Translations under genes and position numbers: made by a program
The notes under the pieces: generated by a model
What the model was told of the DNA's origin: nothing
Databases searched by the model: none
Seen by the model: the letters and a program-made list of their open reading frames with translations, nothing else
DNA from: an uncultured Paracoccaceae bacterium
GTDB lineage: Bacteria > Pseudomonadota > Alphaproteobacteria > Rhodobacterales > Rhodobacteraceae
Length of the DNA: 64,000 nucleotides
NCBI GenBank assembly: GCA_947500055.1
Contig: CANMQO010000001.1
Location: 620,001-684,000, forward strand
Direction: 5' to 3'
Shown: positions 28,023 through 35,481 of the stretch, piece by piece
Layout of the letters: every line of letters begins with the position of its first letter
Position numbering within the stretch: the stretch's first letter is position 1

Positions 28023-28904
28023 ATGCTGATCGAAAACCTCAAGCTCTTCCTGCTGATCGTGGAAAAGGGGGGCCTCGCGGCTGCGGGTCGCGAGGTTGGA
28101 CTGTCACCTGCGACCGTCACAGATCGGCTGGCCGCACTTGAAGGGCACTATGGCGCCCGCCTGCTGACACGAACGACACGTTCGATCAGCCTGACAGATG
28201 AGGGTCGCAAGCTGGTCACCGGCGCGCGGCGCATCCTTGCAGAGACAGAAGAAACGGAAGCCCTGATCAGGTTGGGCGTCGAAAAAATATCCGGAACAAT
28301 TCACCTCAGCGCGACGCGTGATCTGGGACGTGCCCAGATTGCCCCACTGCTGGACCAGTTTATGAAAAAGCACCCGGAAATCACGATCGACCTGCTGCTC
28401 AGCGATGGCTATGTCGATTTGGTCGGACAAGGTATCGACCTGGCCTTGCGATTTGGTGATTTGTCCGACAGCACGATGAAATCGCGCAAGCTCGGGCCGA
28501 ACCGTCGTATCGTCTGTGCGGCACCGGATTACCTGAAGCTTAATGGAACGCCTCTCCATCCTGATGATCTGGCGCACCACAACTGCCTAGTCATGCGCTT
28601 CGGATCACATACGGATCAGGATTGGACGTTCTCTATTGACGGGCAGATGCGGATGCGGCGGGTTTCCGGCAATCGCATTGCAAATGACGGCGGCCTGATC
28701 AGGAGCTGGTGTCTGTGCGGCCACGGGATTGCGTTGAAATCTGAATGGGATGTGCGTGCTGACCTGGAGGCAGGCGACCTAGTAGAAATCTTGAGTGAAT
28801 TTGCACCAAAGCCGAGTTCTCTTCAGATGGTCTATCCGGCAGGTGCGGTGCAACCGCGCAGAGTGCGCGCCTTGATGGACTATCTATCGACGGCGCTTGC
28901 CTAG
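28023..28904 (+). CDS. LysR-family transcriptional regulator
   Basis: The 293-residue protein has a classical N-terminal winged HTH: FLLIVEKGGLAAAGREVGLS, then VTDRLAALEGHYGARLLTRT and the SLTDEGR wing. A substrate-binding domain of the CrgA type follows from about residue 90. It is divergent from the VOC-SDR-MFS-dehydrogenase operon, which it probably controls in response to an aromatic or electrophilic ligand. The decayed NmrA-like gene to its right suggests the locus once held another oxidoreductase. Confidence 0.9.
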   Translation: MLIENLKLFLLIVEKGGLAAAGREVGLSPATVTDRLAALEGHYGARLLTRTTRSISLTDEGRKLVTGARRILAETEETEALIRLGVEKISGTIHLSATRDLGRAQIAPLLDQFMKKHPEITIDLLLSDGYVDLVGQGIDLALRFGDLSDSTMKSRKLGPNRRIVCAAPDYLKLNGTPLHPDDLAHHNCLVMRFGSHTDQDWTFSIDGQMRMRRVSGNRIANDGGLIRSWCLCGHGIALKSEWDVRADLEAGDLVEILSEFAPKPSSLQMVYPAGAVQPRRVRALMDYLSTALA

Positions 28905-28971
28905 GGTCAGGACCCTAGCATCTGTTCCTCTTAGACGGCGCTGGTCCTGATAAGGTTTCGTCGCAATCGGC

Positions 28972-29269
28972 CTATGGTGCAAGAAACCGGAACTTTGCTG
29001 GGCTTTGTTCCCGCTGAGCCACGTTTGCCGAATGGTGGGACCGGATGATTGGGCCGCGCCGCCGCCTGATCGAACCGGTCGGCAGTACCGGAATGCTCCA
29101 GGTCGAAGGGCCACGTCGCTATAAGCAACAGGACATAACCGACGCATTCTCTGACCTTTTGGGGCGCCCTGTCGACGTTCCACAGATACCCCGTGGTGAG
29201 CGGAAACAGACATTCCGTTTGTTCGGCGTTTCCGAGGCGCGGCTGTATCCTGCCGCAATGGCAGCCTGA
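28972..29269 (+). pseudogene. Decayed NmrA-like NAD(P)-binding protein gene
   Basis: Pieces of an NmrA/NAD(P)H-binding protein can be read in different frames. One segment near 28976 reads VQETGTLLGFVP. LGRAAA follows in the same frame near 29050 after a stop. LIEPVGSTGMLQVEGPRRY and ITDAFSDLLGRPV continue to 29269 in another frame. The order matches the C-terminal half of such proteins (EGPRRYxxxD before LGRPV). The N-terminal Rossmann half is missing. I see no functional start, so this is a remnant. Confidence 0.55.
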
Positions 29270-29423
29270 GAAGGTGCAAAAGAGCGTCTATGCCAACAGT
29301 TATAGATGCGTATCTCAGCGGGGTTATGGCCGACAAATAAACCCCTGGGAAATAGAATGTGTTCCTGGTGCCTGCCAGATCGGTCTCACCCGCCAATTGA
29401 GCGGGCAACATATGGAGATTGAA

Positions 29424-30542
29424 ATGACCCTACGCAAACATGCCAACGTGGCTACAATCCTTTTGATCACAACAACCTTGGCGGCGCCGGCATTCGCAAT
29501 CGGCGCACCGTTCACGGAGATGGATACCAACGGGGACAACAAGCTCTCCAAACAGGAACTCGTTGCCTTCTTCGGCACAGATGGCGCCGAGCGGGTACTG
29601 AAAAGCGTCGACAAGGACAAGGACGGCGCCATCAGTTGGGAAGAAGCGGAGAATGCTGAAGCAGCCCGTGAAAACGACAGCCCGCCGGTTGAAGACGTTG
29701 AGATCGATCTCGACGATATTGATTTGAACGGTGATGGCGAAGTCAGCTGGGAAGAGCTGACGAGCATCTTCAGCGAAGAAGATGCCGCTGAGATCATGGA
29801 GCTTCTGACCGATGATTCTGACCGCAGCGTGACAGAGGCCGAATTGCTTGAAGCCATCGCGATTGCCATGTTGGGCGACGATGCCGATGATCCCGAGCAG
29901 GATGCAATTTATCTTGATGACGCTGACAAGGACAACAACGGTGATCTGACAAAACAGGAACTCACTGATCATTTTGGTGCAGAGATCGCGGCAGAAATTT
30001 TCTCCGAGTTTGACGTCGACAAAGACGGCACAGTGACCGATGCCGAATTCGAGAGCGTCGTGATGGCCGGGATCGACGAAGACGAGGGTGATGAAGAGAT
30101 CGACCTTTATGCCGTCGATCTGAACGCTGATGGCAAGATCACCAAAGAAGAGCTTGAGGCCTTCATCGGGGATGATGCCGCAGTTGCTATCGAACACTTT
30201 GACGACGACGGCGACGGCGTTATCAGCATCGCCGAACTCGACATGGCCTTTGGCGATTTGGAACCAGACGCAAACGATGATGATGATGCTGAAACCGGCG
30301 ACCCTGACACCGATGGTGACATTGATCTGACTGAGGATGAGTTGGCTTTGATCGTGAGCCAGGCGATTGCTGACATCATTGAAGATGAACTTGACAGGCT
30401 CTCCGACGGTTCAGCCATCGACGCTGATCTTGATGACACAGTCATTTATGATGATGACGACGCTGCATGGGATGACGACCACTCATCGGACGAAGATTGG
30501 TCTGACGACGATTATGAAATGGACGACAGCGATCAGTCGTGA
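29424..30542 (+). CDS. Secreted multi-EF-hand calcium-binding protein
   Basis: The 372-residue protein has a signal peptide (about residues 1-25, ending APAFA). Eight canonical EF-hand loops follow, at residues 34-45, 63-74, 100-111, 168-179, 197-208, 232-243, 260-271 and 293-304, plus a degenerate one near 130-140. Each canonical loop has the DxDxDG-type ligands and the final Glu. The last 60 residues are mostly Asp and Glu with Trp. It should bind many calcium ions in the periplasm or outside the cell. The ATG at 29424 has GGAG seven bases upstream; longer frames are rejected. It probably works with the two genes that follow. Confidence 0.87.
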   Translation: MTLRKHANVATILLITTTLAAPAFAIGAPFTEMDTNGDNKLSKQELVAFFGTDGAERVLKSVDKDKDGAISWEEAENAEAARENDSPPVEDVEIDLDDIDLNGDGEVSWEELTSIFSEEDAAEIMELLTDDSDRSVTEAELLEAIAIAMLGDDADDPEQDAIYLDDADKDNNGDLTKQELTDHFGAEIAAEIFSEFDVDKDGTVTDAEFESVVMAGIDEDEGDEEIDLYAVDLNADGKITKEELEAFIGDDAAVAIEHFDDDGDGVISIAELDMAFGDLEPDANDDDDAETGDPDTDGDIDLTEDELALIVSQAIADIIEDELDRLSDGSAIDADLDDTVIYDDDDAAWDDDHSSDEDWSDDDYEMDDSDQS

Positions 30543-30564
30543 TTGACGCATTTCGTGAATATCG

Positions 30565-30592
30565 TGGGGTGCCCGTGTCTTTGGGCACCCCG
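30565..30592 (+). terminator. Hairpin after the EF-hand gene, terminator or attenuator
   Basis: GGGGTGCCC (30566-30574) pairs with GGGCACCCC (30583-30591), extended by one wobble pair, around an eight-base loop. No T-tract follows, so it may only partly stop transcription or may protect the 3' end of the abundant upstream message. The PepSY-like gene starts 114 bases later. Confidence 0.5.
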
Positions 30593-30705
30593 CATGACAC
30601 GAAACCAAGACACTGATCGGTTTCATGCCGATATCACCTTTTTCAACGAAACCGGTTTGCATCCTAGCGGAACCTATCGCAATCAAAGAACATGCAGGAG
30701 TTACT

Positions 30706-31206
30706 ATGATGCCCGCATCCAAGTTTCACAGCTTTCTATTTGCTTGCGTGTTGCTGCCGCAGGTCGCCTTTGCGAACCCGCATGTTGATGCCGTCGTCGC
30801 AGAGCTTCAAAGCCGTGGTTATGAACGGATCGAGATTTCTCGAACGCTCCTCGGGCGTTATCGCGTTGTGGGTACAACCGAAACCGCAGGGCGTGAGATC
30901 GTGGTTTACGGGGGAACCGGGGCAGTTGTTCGCGACTATCGCTACGATATCGACAATGAAAGCGAAGATGACAGCGGGAACGATGATGCAGACTGGGACA
31001 ACGCTGAAACTGACCCGTCCGAACTGACACCTGACGAAAGCGGGTGGTTCGAAGATCAGTTGGGCAGCAAGTTCCCGTCCCAAAATTTTGACGACGGTTC
31101 GGATGGCGTATTCAGCGATCAATATGACGTGGACGATGACGATCATGGCGCCGACGATGACAGCGGTTACGATTCTGGCACATCAGATGAAAGCGATGAT
31201 TGGTGA
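30706..31206 (+). CDS. Secreted PepSY-like protein with Asp-rich tail
   Basis: The 166-residue protein has a signal peptide (residues 1-24, ending VAFA). A PepSY-like domain follows (about 26-78: VDAVVAELQSRGYERIEIS, then YRVVGTTE and EIVVYGGTGAVVRDY). The C-terminal half is acidic and disordered, ending in repeated Asp with a final Trp. That tail resembles the end of the EF-hand protein upstream, so the two may share calcium binding or an export route. The ATG at 30706 has AGGAG five bases upstream. The stop overlaps the next gene. Confidence 0.8.
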   Translation: MMPASKFHSFLFACVLLPQVAFANPHVDAVVAELQSRGYERIEISRTLLGRYRVVGTTETAGREIVVYGGTGAVVRDYRYDIDNESEDDSGNDDADWDNAETDPSELTPDESGWFEDQLGSKFPSQNFDDGSDGVFSDQYDVDDDDHGADDDSGYDSGTSDESDDW

Positions 31207-31772
31207 TGCTGGACATGCAAGCATCACAGCGCAATGGTACTCACGTGACCAAAATTGCCAGCCCGCCCAAACCACGGTTTTTTACGGGTCCAACATTCAT
31301 TGTATCGGTCTTGATCTTTCAAACGCTCTGTGCGGTGTTTTTCATCGGCAATATTGCGAACGGTGTTTTCGGTTTCGGGTTCGGACAAATCAGTTGGCGT
31401 GTCTATGAGTTCATTGAAATCGGCGCGGCGTCGGGGCTGCTTCTGGGTATCGTGACAAGCGCGCTGGCACTCCGGCGCAGCAGTATTCGCGCTGCAGACG
31501 CGGAGTCGCGGTTACGCAGTGCAACCGGTGAATTTGTGAACGTCATTGAAGAACAGTTTCAGGCATGGTCATTGACCCCCGCCGAGCGTGACGTCGCCTT
31601 GTTTACGCTCAAGGGTCTGTCCATGGTAGAGATCGCGGCCCTGCGCAATACCTCAAAGGGGACGGTCAAAGCGCAGACGAACGCAGTCTATCGCAAGGCA
31701 GAGGTCAACGGGCGCCCGCAGTTGCTTTCCATCTTCATCGACGAATTGATGGACGGGGTTGTCGTTTCCTGA
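31206..31772 (+). CDS. Membrane-anchored LuxR-type HTH regulator
   Basis: The 188-residue protein has two membrane helices at about residues 26-50 and 66-90. A short linker and a C-terminal LuxR/GerE helix-turn-helix follow: LTPAERDVALFTLKGLSMVE, then IAALRNTSKGTVKAQTNAVY. The DNA-binding end should face the cytoplasm, with a small loop in the periplasm. The ATG overlaps the stop of the PepSY-like gene (TGATG), implying coupled translation. It has no receiver domain, so the signal may come through the membrane from its secreted partners. Confidence 0.85.
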   Translation: MLDMQASQRNGTHVTKIASPPKPRFFTGPTFIVSVLIFQTLCAVFFIGNIANGVFGFGFGQISWRVYEFIEIGAASGLLLGIVTSALALRRSSIRAADAESRLRSATGEFVNVIEEQFQAWSLTPAERDVALFTLKGLSMVEIAALRNTSKGTVKAQTNAVYRKAEVNGRPQLLSIFIDELMDGVVVS

Positions 31773-32241
31773 GTTTGGGTAGACGAGCGGTCTTTCAATC
31801 ATATCGCCCGTCAACCCATCAATCTCGGCAACGCCGAGACATGGTGCAGAAGGGCTTTCGGCCTGAATTGATGCCGAACCATATCCGAATGCTGCGGCTG
31901 TCCGGTGGGAACAAGGTTGGGCGCCACGCGACCATGCGCGCTTGACCCATCGTGGATATATGGACCTGACGCCCTGATAGTCGCGCCTTTGTTTGAACAA
32001 GAGTGTTTTGGTGATCGGCGCGGGGTCCTGACGGCAGTGCTGCGCCTGGAGACAGATATTCGCATGCCTTTGGTAAAGGGAGGCATCGCCCGCATTGTGT
32101 TGGCCCGTGAGTCGTTTACGAATGCCAGATAAGGCGCAACAATCATGTGCCGTTTGCGTCTGAATTCGAGGAGGGCAAACGTTGTGCGCCCTTAAATCGC
32201 GGCGACGGGCTGATCGTGCACGGCCCGGATCTATGCCTGCG
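31773..32241. other. Intergenic stretch with short open frames, no supported gene
   Basis: About 470 bases lie between the LuxR-type gene and the leftward DUF6505 gene. A plus frame at 31905-32132 and minus frames at 31653-32279 and 31811-32146 overlap each other. All lack ribosome sites and family features. A remnant of an older gene is possible but not demonstrable. Confidence 0.4.
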
Positions 32242-32712
32242 TTAGTTCCCGTGCACTGCGAACATGTTGAGGCTGGCATCCTGGGATTCGATGATCCGGA
32301 TGCTCTCCTTGACGCCCGCTTCGGTCAGATCGCGGGCGATTGTCATGACGGTGTTGGGCGCGTGTTCGGCGCAGATATCCATCATCTGGCTGATTTCCTC
32401 GGCTGCGACAGGGGTTGCCGCCTCCACCGACGGGGCGCCGTAGATATCGACGAAATGCTGTGCGAGACCGGCTGTCAGGGCATCAATCTCCGATTGTTCG
32501 ATTTGCGCGGTGGCGACAAATGTCACCCGCCCGAATGTTTCGACCCCCAACCAGCCATTGCTGAACGCCTGTCGTGCCTTGCCGCTCAGGTCGCTTTCTG
32601 TCCAGTTGGAAAACTCGAATCCTCCTGAGAGGCACCATTCGCCGGTGCGCGCGGGGCTGTGAAAGACATTCATGTCACTTTCGTCAAAATGGATCGCCCG
32701 TGCGAGCATCAT
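32242..32712 (-). CDS. DUF6505-type hypothetical protein
   Basis: The 156-residue protein begins MMLARAIHFDESDMNVF and contains GEWCLSGGFEFSNW and ARQAFSNGWLGVETFGR. I recognise this as a conserved Rhodobacterales family usually filed as DUF6505; no biochemical role is known to me. AAGGA lies eight bases before the ATG at 32712. It is the last gene of the DUF6494-Mrp-ligase-like operon, one base after the preceding stop. A link to iron-sulfur or cofactor work is inferred only from context. Confidence 0.75.
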   Translation of the reverse strand: MMLARAIHFDESDMNVFHSPARTGEWCLSGGFEFSNWTESDLSGKARQAFSNGWLGVETFGRVTFVATAQIEQSEIDALTAGLAQHFVDIYGAPSVEAATPVAAEEISQMMDICAEHAPNTVMTIARDLTEAGVKESIRIIESQDASLNMFAVHGN

Positions 32713-32713
32713 G

Positions 32714-33418
32714 TCAGTTATCCTTTAGCAAATTTGTAAGCGGGATGAGTGTGGTATTATCATCATCCCGCAACAAGAGCCCGAATTTCTCATCCACGCC
32801 CAGAAAGATACCGCTACGCCCGTCAACGGTGGTCTTTTCATTGATTTGATAGGCAATGCCAGTCCATTCCTTGTGGATTGGCGCTGCGCCCTCGTCGTCC
32901 CATCGGTTGATCCAGACAAGCGTGTGTCTGATCCAGGCCTCCAGCAGGGCCACAGCATCAACATCGGCGCAGCCTTCGGCATAGAGCGCGGTGTGATCCG
33001 GGATGTGCCCGGTTTCAGGATCATCGGGCCAAAGCTGCAATGTCAGCGCGACCACGATCCAATCGGGTTCGTGGTCAGGGTCGAGGGTTGACGCCGCTAT
33101 CTGCAAGATGCCGCAACGGCCGCCATTGACCCTGATCGTGCCGTCCCAATCCAGATGCACGGCCACTTCGGGTGGTGCGAGCGCGCCCAACGCATTCTGG
33201 AAACCGACCCCGCAGAGCGGCAGGATCGCGAGCGCGTCGTCAAGCCGGGTTTCCGGTGCAAAGACTATGGCGGCACTTAGTTGGTGCGCGCCCAGATCGT
33301 AGGTCACCAGACCTGCGTCGCAGCCTTTTTTTGCCGCATCGCATGCTTGCGCAAAGGGTGTTTTCTGCCCGGTCGCGGGCATCCCTTCGAACAGGGGTGG
33401 GAAGGCAGGCGTGGTCAT
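32714..33418 (-). CDS. Biotin/lipoate protein ligase-like protein (DUF4444 type)
   Basis: The 234-residue protein has a BirA/LplA-like catalytic fold: APPEVAVHLDWDGTIRVNGG corresponds to the core substrate strand and TLQLWPDD to the next. A C-terminal DUF4444 domain ends with GIFLGVDEKFGLLLRDDD. The usual catalytic Lys motif of active ligases is not evident, so real acyl- or biotinyl-transfer activity is uncertain. The ATG overlaps the Mrp stop (ATGA). It is a recurrent neighbour of Mrp in this order, as far as I recall. Confidence 0.78.
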   Translation of the reverse strand: MTTPAFPPLFEGMPATGQKTPFAQACDAAKKGCDAGLVTYDLGAHQLSAAIVFAPETRLDDALAILPLCGVGFQNALGALAPPEVAVHLDWDGTIRVNGGRCGILQIAASTLDPDHEPDWIVVALTLQLWPDDPETGHIPDHTALYAEGCADVDAVALLEAWIRHTLVWINRWDDEGAAPIHKEWTGIAYQINEKTTVDGRSGIFLGVDEKFGLLLRDDDNTTLIPLTNLLKDN

Positions 33419-34470
33419 ACCACGCCTGTCTCGATAAGTGATTTCGCGACACTGCGGAAGGCCTGCGCCTGGGCTGAATCAGGTTTGGACACCACAATCG
33501 GCGCGCCGCCATCGGCGGCCACGCGGATGTCGAGATGCAGCGGGATTTCAGCAAGCAATGGCACGTCAAGCTTCGCGGCTTCAGCGGCGACGCCACCATG
33601 CCCGAATACATGTTCCTCATGTCCGCAATTGGAGCAGATATGCGTGCTCATGTTTTCGATCATGCCGATGATCGGGGTTTTCATCTGGTTGAACATGTCG
33701 ATCCCCTTGCGGGCATCCAGCAATGCCACATCCTGTGGGGTGGATACGATGATCGCCCCGTCCAGATGTGCCTTTTGTGCCAGGGTCATCTGTACGTCGC
33801 CGGTGCCCGGTGGCAGGTCGACAATCAGCACGTCAAGCGCGCCCCATTGCACCTGGCTCAGCATCTGTTGCAGCGCACCCATGAGCATCGGACCACGCCA
33901 GACAACCGCCTGATCTTCGTTGGTCATCAGCCCGATTGACATCATGGTCACGCCGAAGTTTCGCAAGGGCAGGATCAGTTTGCCATCGGGGCTTTGCGGA
34001 CGGCCTGACACGCCCAGCATGCGTGGTTGAGAAGGGCCATAGACATCGGCATCCAGCATGCCAACGCGCTTGCCCTCTGCCGTCAGGGCGCAGGCCAGAT
34101 TGGCCGCGACCGTTGATTTTCCGACGCCGCCCTTGCCGGATGCCACGGCGATGATTTTTGCAATGCCGGGGATTTTTGCCGGCCCTGCGGGCTGCGCGGG
34201 CTTTGATGGTTTCAGGTCAGGCGGCGCGCTTGGCTGGCTATGCGCCGTCATCACGATAGAGATTGTTTCTGCCCCGATGCCGCGCAGTTTTTCTTCGGCC
34301 TCCTGTTTTGTGGCCTGGTAGGGCTCCGGGCTGGACACTTCCATGACGAACCGGACGGTGGTTCCATCCACAGTCAGTGCGCGTACCAGACCGGCACTTA
34401 CCATATCCGCACCATCGGGCGCGGAGACTGTTTTCAGGCATTCAAGAACCTGTTCGCGTGTAATGCTCAC
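33415..34470 (-). CDS. mrp: Mrp/ApbC-family P-loop ATPase, iron-sulfur carrier
   Basis: The 351-residue protein has an N-terminal DUF59/MIP18-like domain and then the deviant Walker A ASGKGGVGKSTVAANLA at about residue 111. Later come VDLPPGTGDVQM (Walker B/switch) and the CxxC of ICSNCGHEEHVFG, which holds a transferable 4Fe-4S cluster in this family. The start is GTG at 34470, right after the DUF6494 stop. It probably delivers clusters to Fe-S enzymes, and the neighbouring formate dehydrogenase is one candidate. Confidence 0.9.
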   Translation of the reverse strand: MSITREQVLECLKTVSAPDGADMVSAGLVRALTVDGTTVRFVMEVSSPEPYQATKQEAEEKLRGIGAETISIVMTAHSQPSAPPDLKPSKPAQPAGPAKIPGIAKIIAVASGKGGVGKSTVAANLACALTAEGKRVGMLDADVYGPSQPRMLGVSGRPQSPDGKLILPLRNFGVTMMSIGLMTNEDQAVVWRGPMLMGALQQMLSQVQWGALDVLIVDLPPGTGDVQMTLAQKAHLDGAIIVSTPQDVALLDARKGIDMFNQMKTPIIGMIENMSTHICSNCGHEEHVFGHGGVAAEAAKLDVPLLAEIPLHLDIRVAADGGAPIVVSKPDSAQAQAFRSVAKSLIETGVV

Positions 34471-34662
34471 TTACGGACCTTCGATCTTGCCGGTCACAAC
34501 ATGGTCCAAATCCAGCCCGTCAATGGTGAGTACCATTTTGACATCAAAGCTTTTTCCGGTGGTGTCGCCTGCATTGCGCATCGCATCTTCGATGGCCTGC
34601 TGCGAGGTCACCCCGACCTGTTTGAGAAATTTGCGCATCGACATGTTGAAGTCATCGCTCAT
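34471..34662 (-). CDS. Small DUF6494-family protein
   Basis: The 63-residue protein starts MSDDFNMSMRKFLKQVGVTS and continues with QQAIEDAMRNAG. That opening is typical of a small conserved family (DUF6494) which I recall next to Mrp in proteobacteria. It is soluble, with a helical first half and a strand-rich second half. The stop abuts the GTG of mrp, so expression is coupled. Function unknown. Confidence 0.78.
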   Translation of the reverse strand: MSDDFNMSMRKFLKQVGVTSQQAIEDAMRNAGDTTGKSFDVKMVLTIDGLDLDHVVTGKIEGP

Positions 34663-34755
34663 GATCTGACCTTCCCGGCTGTTCGTATTATTGACGTTTG
34701 GACCCTAGCGCCCCTAGGCTGAGATGCAACCGAACGCAGCGAGGGAGCTGGCGGA

Positions 34756-35481
34756 ATGCTTAAAAAAATTGCGATGGTCATGGCTTTGCTGGCGACGCCA
34801 TGTTGGGGGCAGGAAAAAGCGTTCGTTTTGCAGGCGCCGCCATCGTTGAGCGAGACCGGGTTGCTGCAGCATATTTTACCGCGATTTTCGCTCAAGACAG
34901 GGATACGGATCACTGTTGGCCCGGATGTGGGTGATGCAGCCATAGGCGCCGATGGCACGCCAGTATTTCGGGATGCGCAAAGGACCTGGCATTTTTCAAT
35001 GACCGACAATCCGCATGCCAGTGCGTTTGAAGACTGGCTATTGTCTGATGTGGGCAAGCGCACCATCGAATCCTTTGCCCCCGATGGGACGCCGCCGTTT
35101 CAGGCTGATTTCAGCGTTGTGGAAACGGCGACTGCGGCCCCTGTCGACGGCAATACGGCGGCGGGCGAACAGGCGAGCCTGCTGAAATGCGGGCGCTGCC
35201 ATGTAGTAAATGGCAGCAACCGGATGAATGCGATCGGATCGACCCCATCATTCGCCTTAATGCGCAATTTCGCGGATTGGCAGGGACGTTTTCAAACGTT
35301 TTTTCTGCTGAAACCACACCCGGCCTTTACACAGGTTGCTGATGTGACCGACCCGTTTCCAGCCAATTTGCCTTCGCCGATTGCCCCGATAGAGGTGACG
35401 CTGGATGAGATCGACGCAATCGTCGCATATGTCGCGACGATTGCCCCCGCTGATCTGGGTGCGCCGGTCGAAATTCAGTGA
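34756..35481 (+). CDS. Cytochrome c with an N-terminal TupA-like mini-domain
   Basis: The 241-residue protein has a signal peptide (about 1-19). Residues 23-116 resemble the ends of the TupA tungstate-binding protein encoded at 47487-48290: the Gly-Leu, Leu-Pro and Thr-Gly pairs at 35-49 keep the same spacing. FEDWLLSDVGKRTIESF (91-107) aligns without gaps to LEDWLTSDAAKELINGY. The middle of TupA is missing. A class I cytochrome c follows, with heme motif CGRCH at 145-149. It is periplasmic. The gene is convergent with, and overlaps by seven bases, the 4Fe-4S gene of the formate dehydrogenase locus. Its role is unknown; redox partner or metal sensor are guesses. Confidence 0.8.
   Translation: MLKKIAMVMALLATPCWGQEKAFVLQAPPSLSETGLLQHILPRFSLKTGIRITVGPDVGDAAIGADGTPVFRDAQRTWHFSMTDNPHASAFEDWLLSDVGKRTIESFAPDGTPPFQADFSVVETATAAPVDGNTAAGEQASLLKCGRCHVVNGSNRMNAIGSTPSFALMRNFADWQGRFQTFFLLKPHPAFTQVADVTDPFPANLPSPIAPIEVTLDEIDAIVAYVATIAPADLGAPVEIQ

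Noticed and set aside
31653..32279. 208-codon minus frame and overlapping plus frame after the LuxR-type gene
   Set aside because: The minus frame overlaps the 3' end of the LuxR-type gene and looks random; the plus frame lacks a ribosome site.
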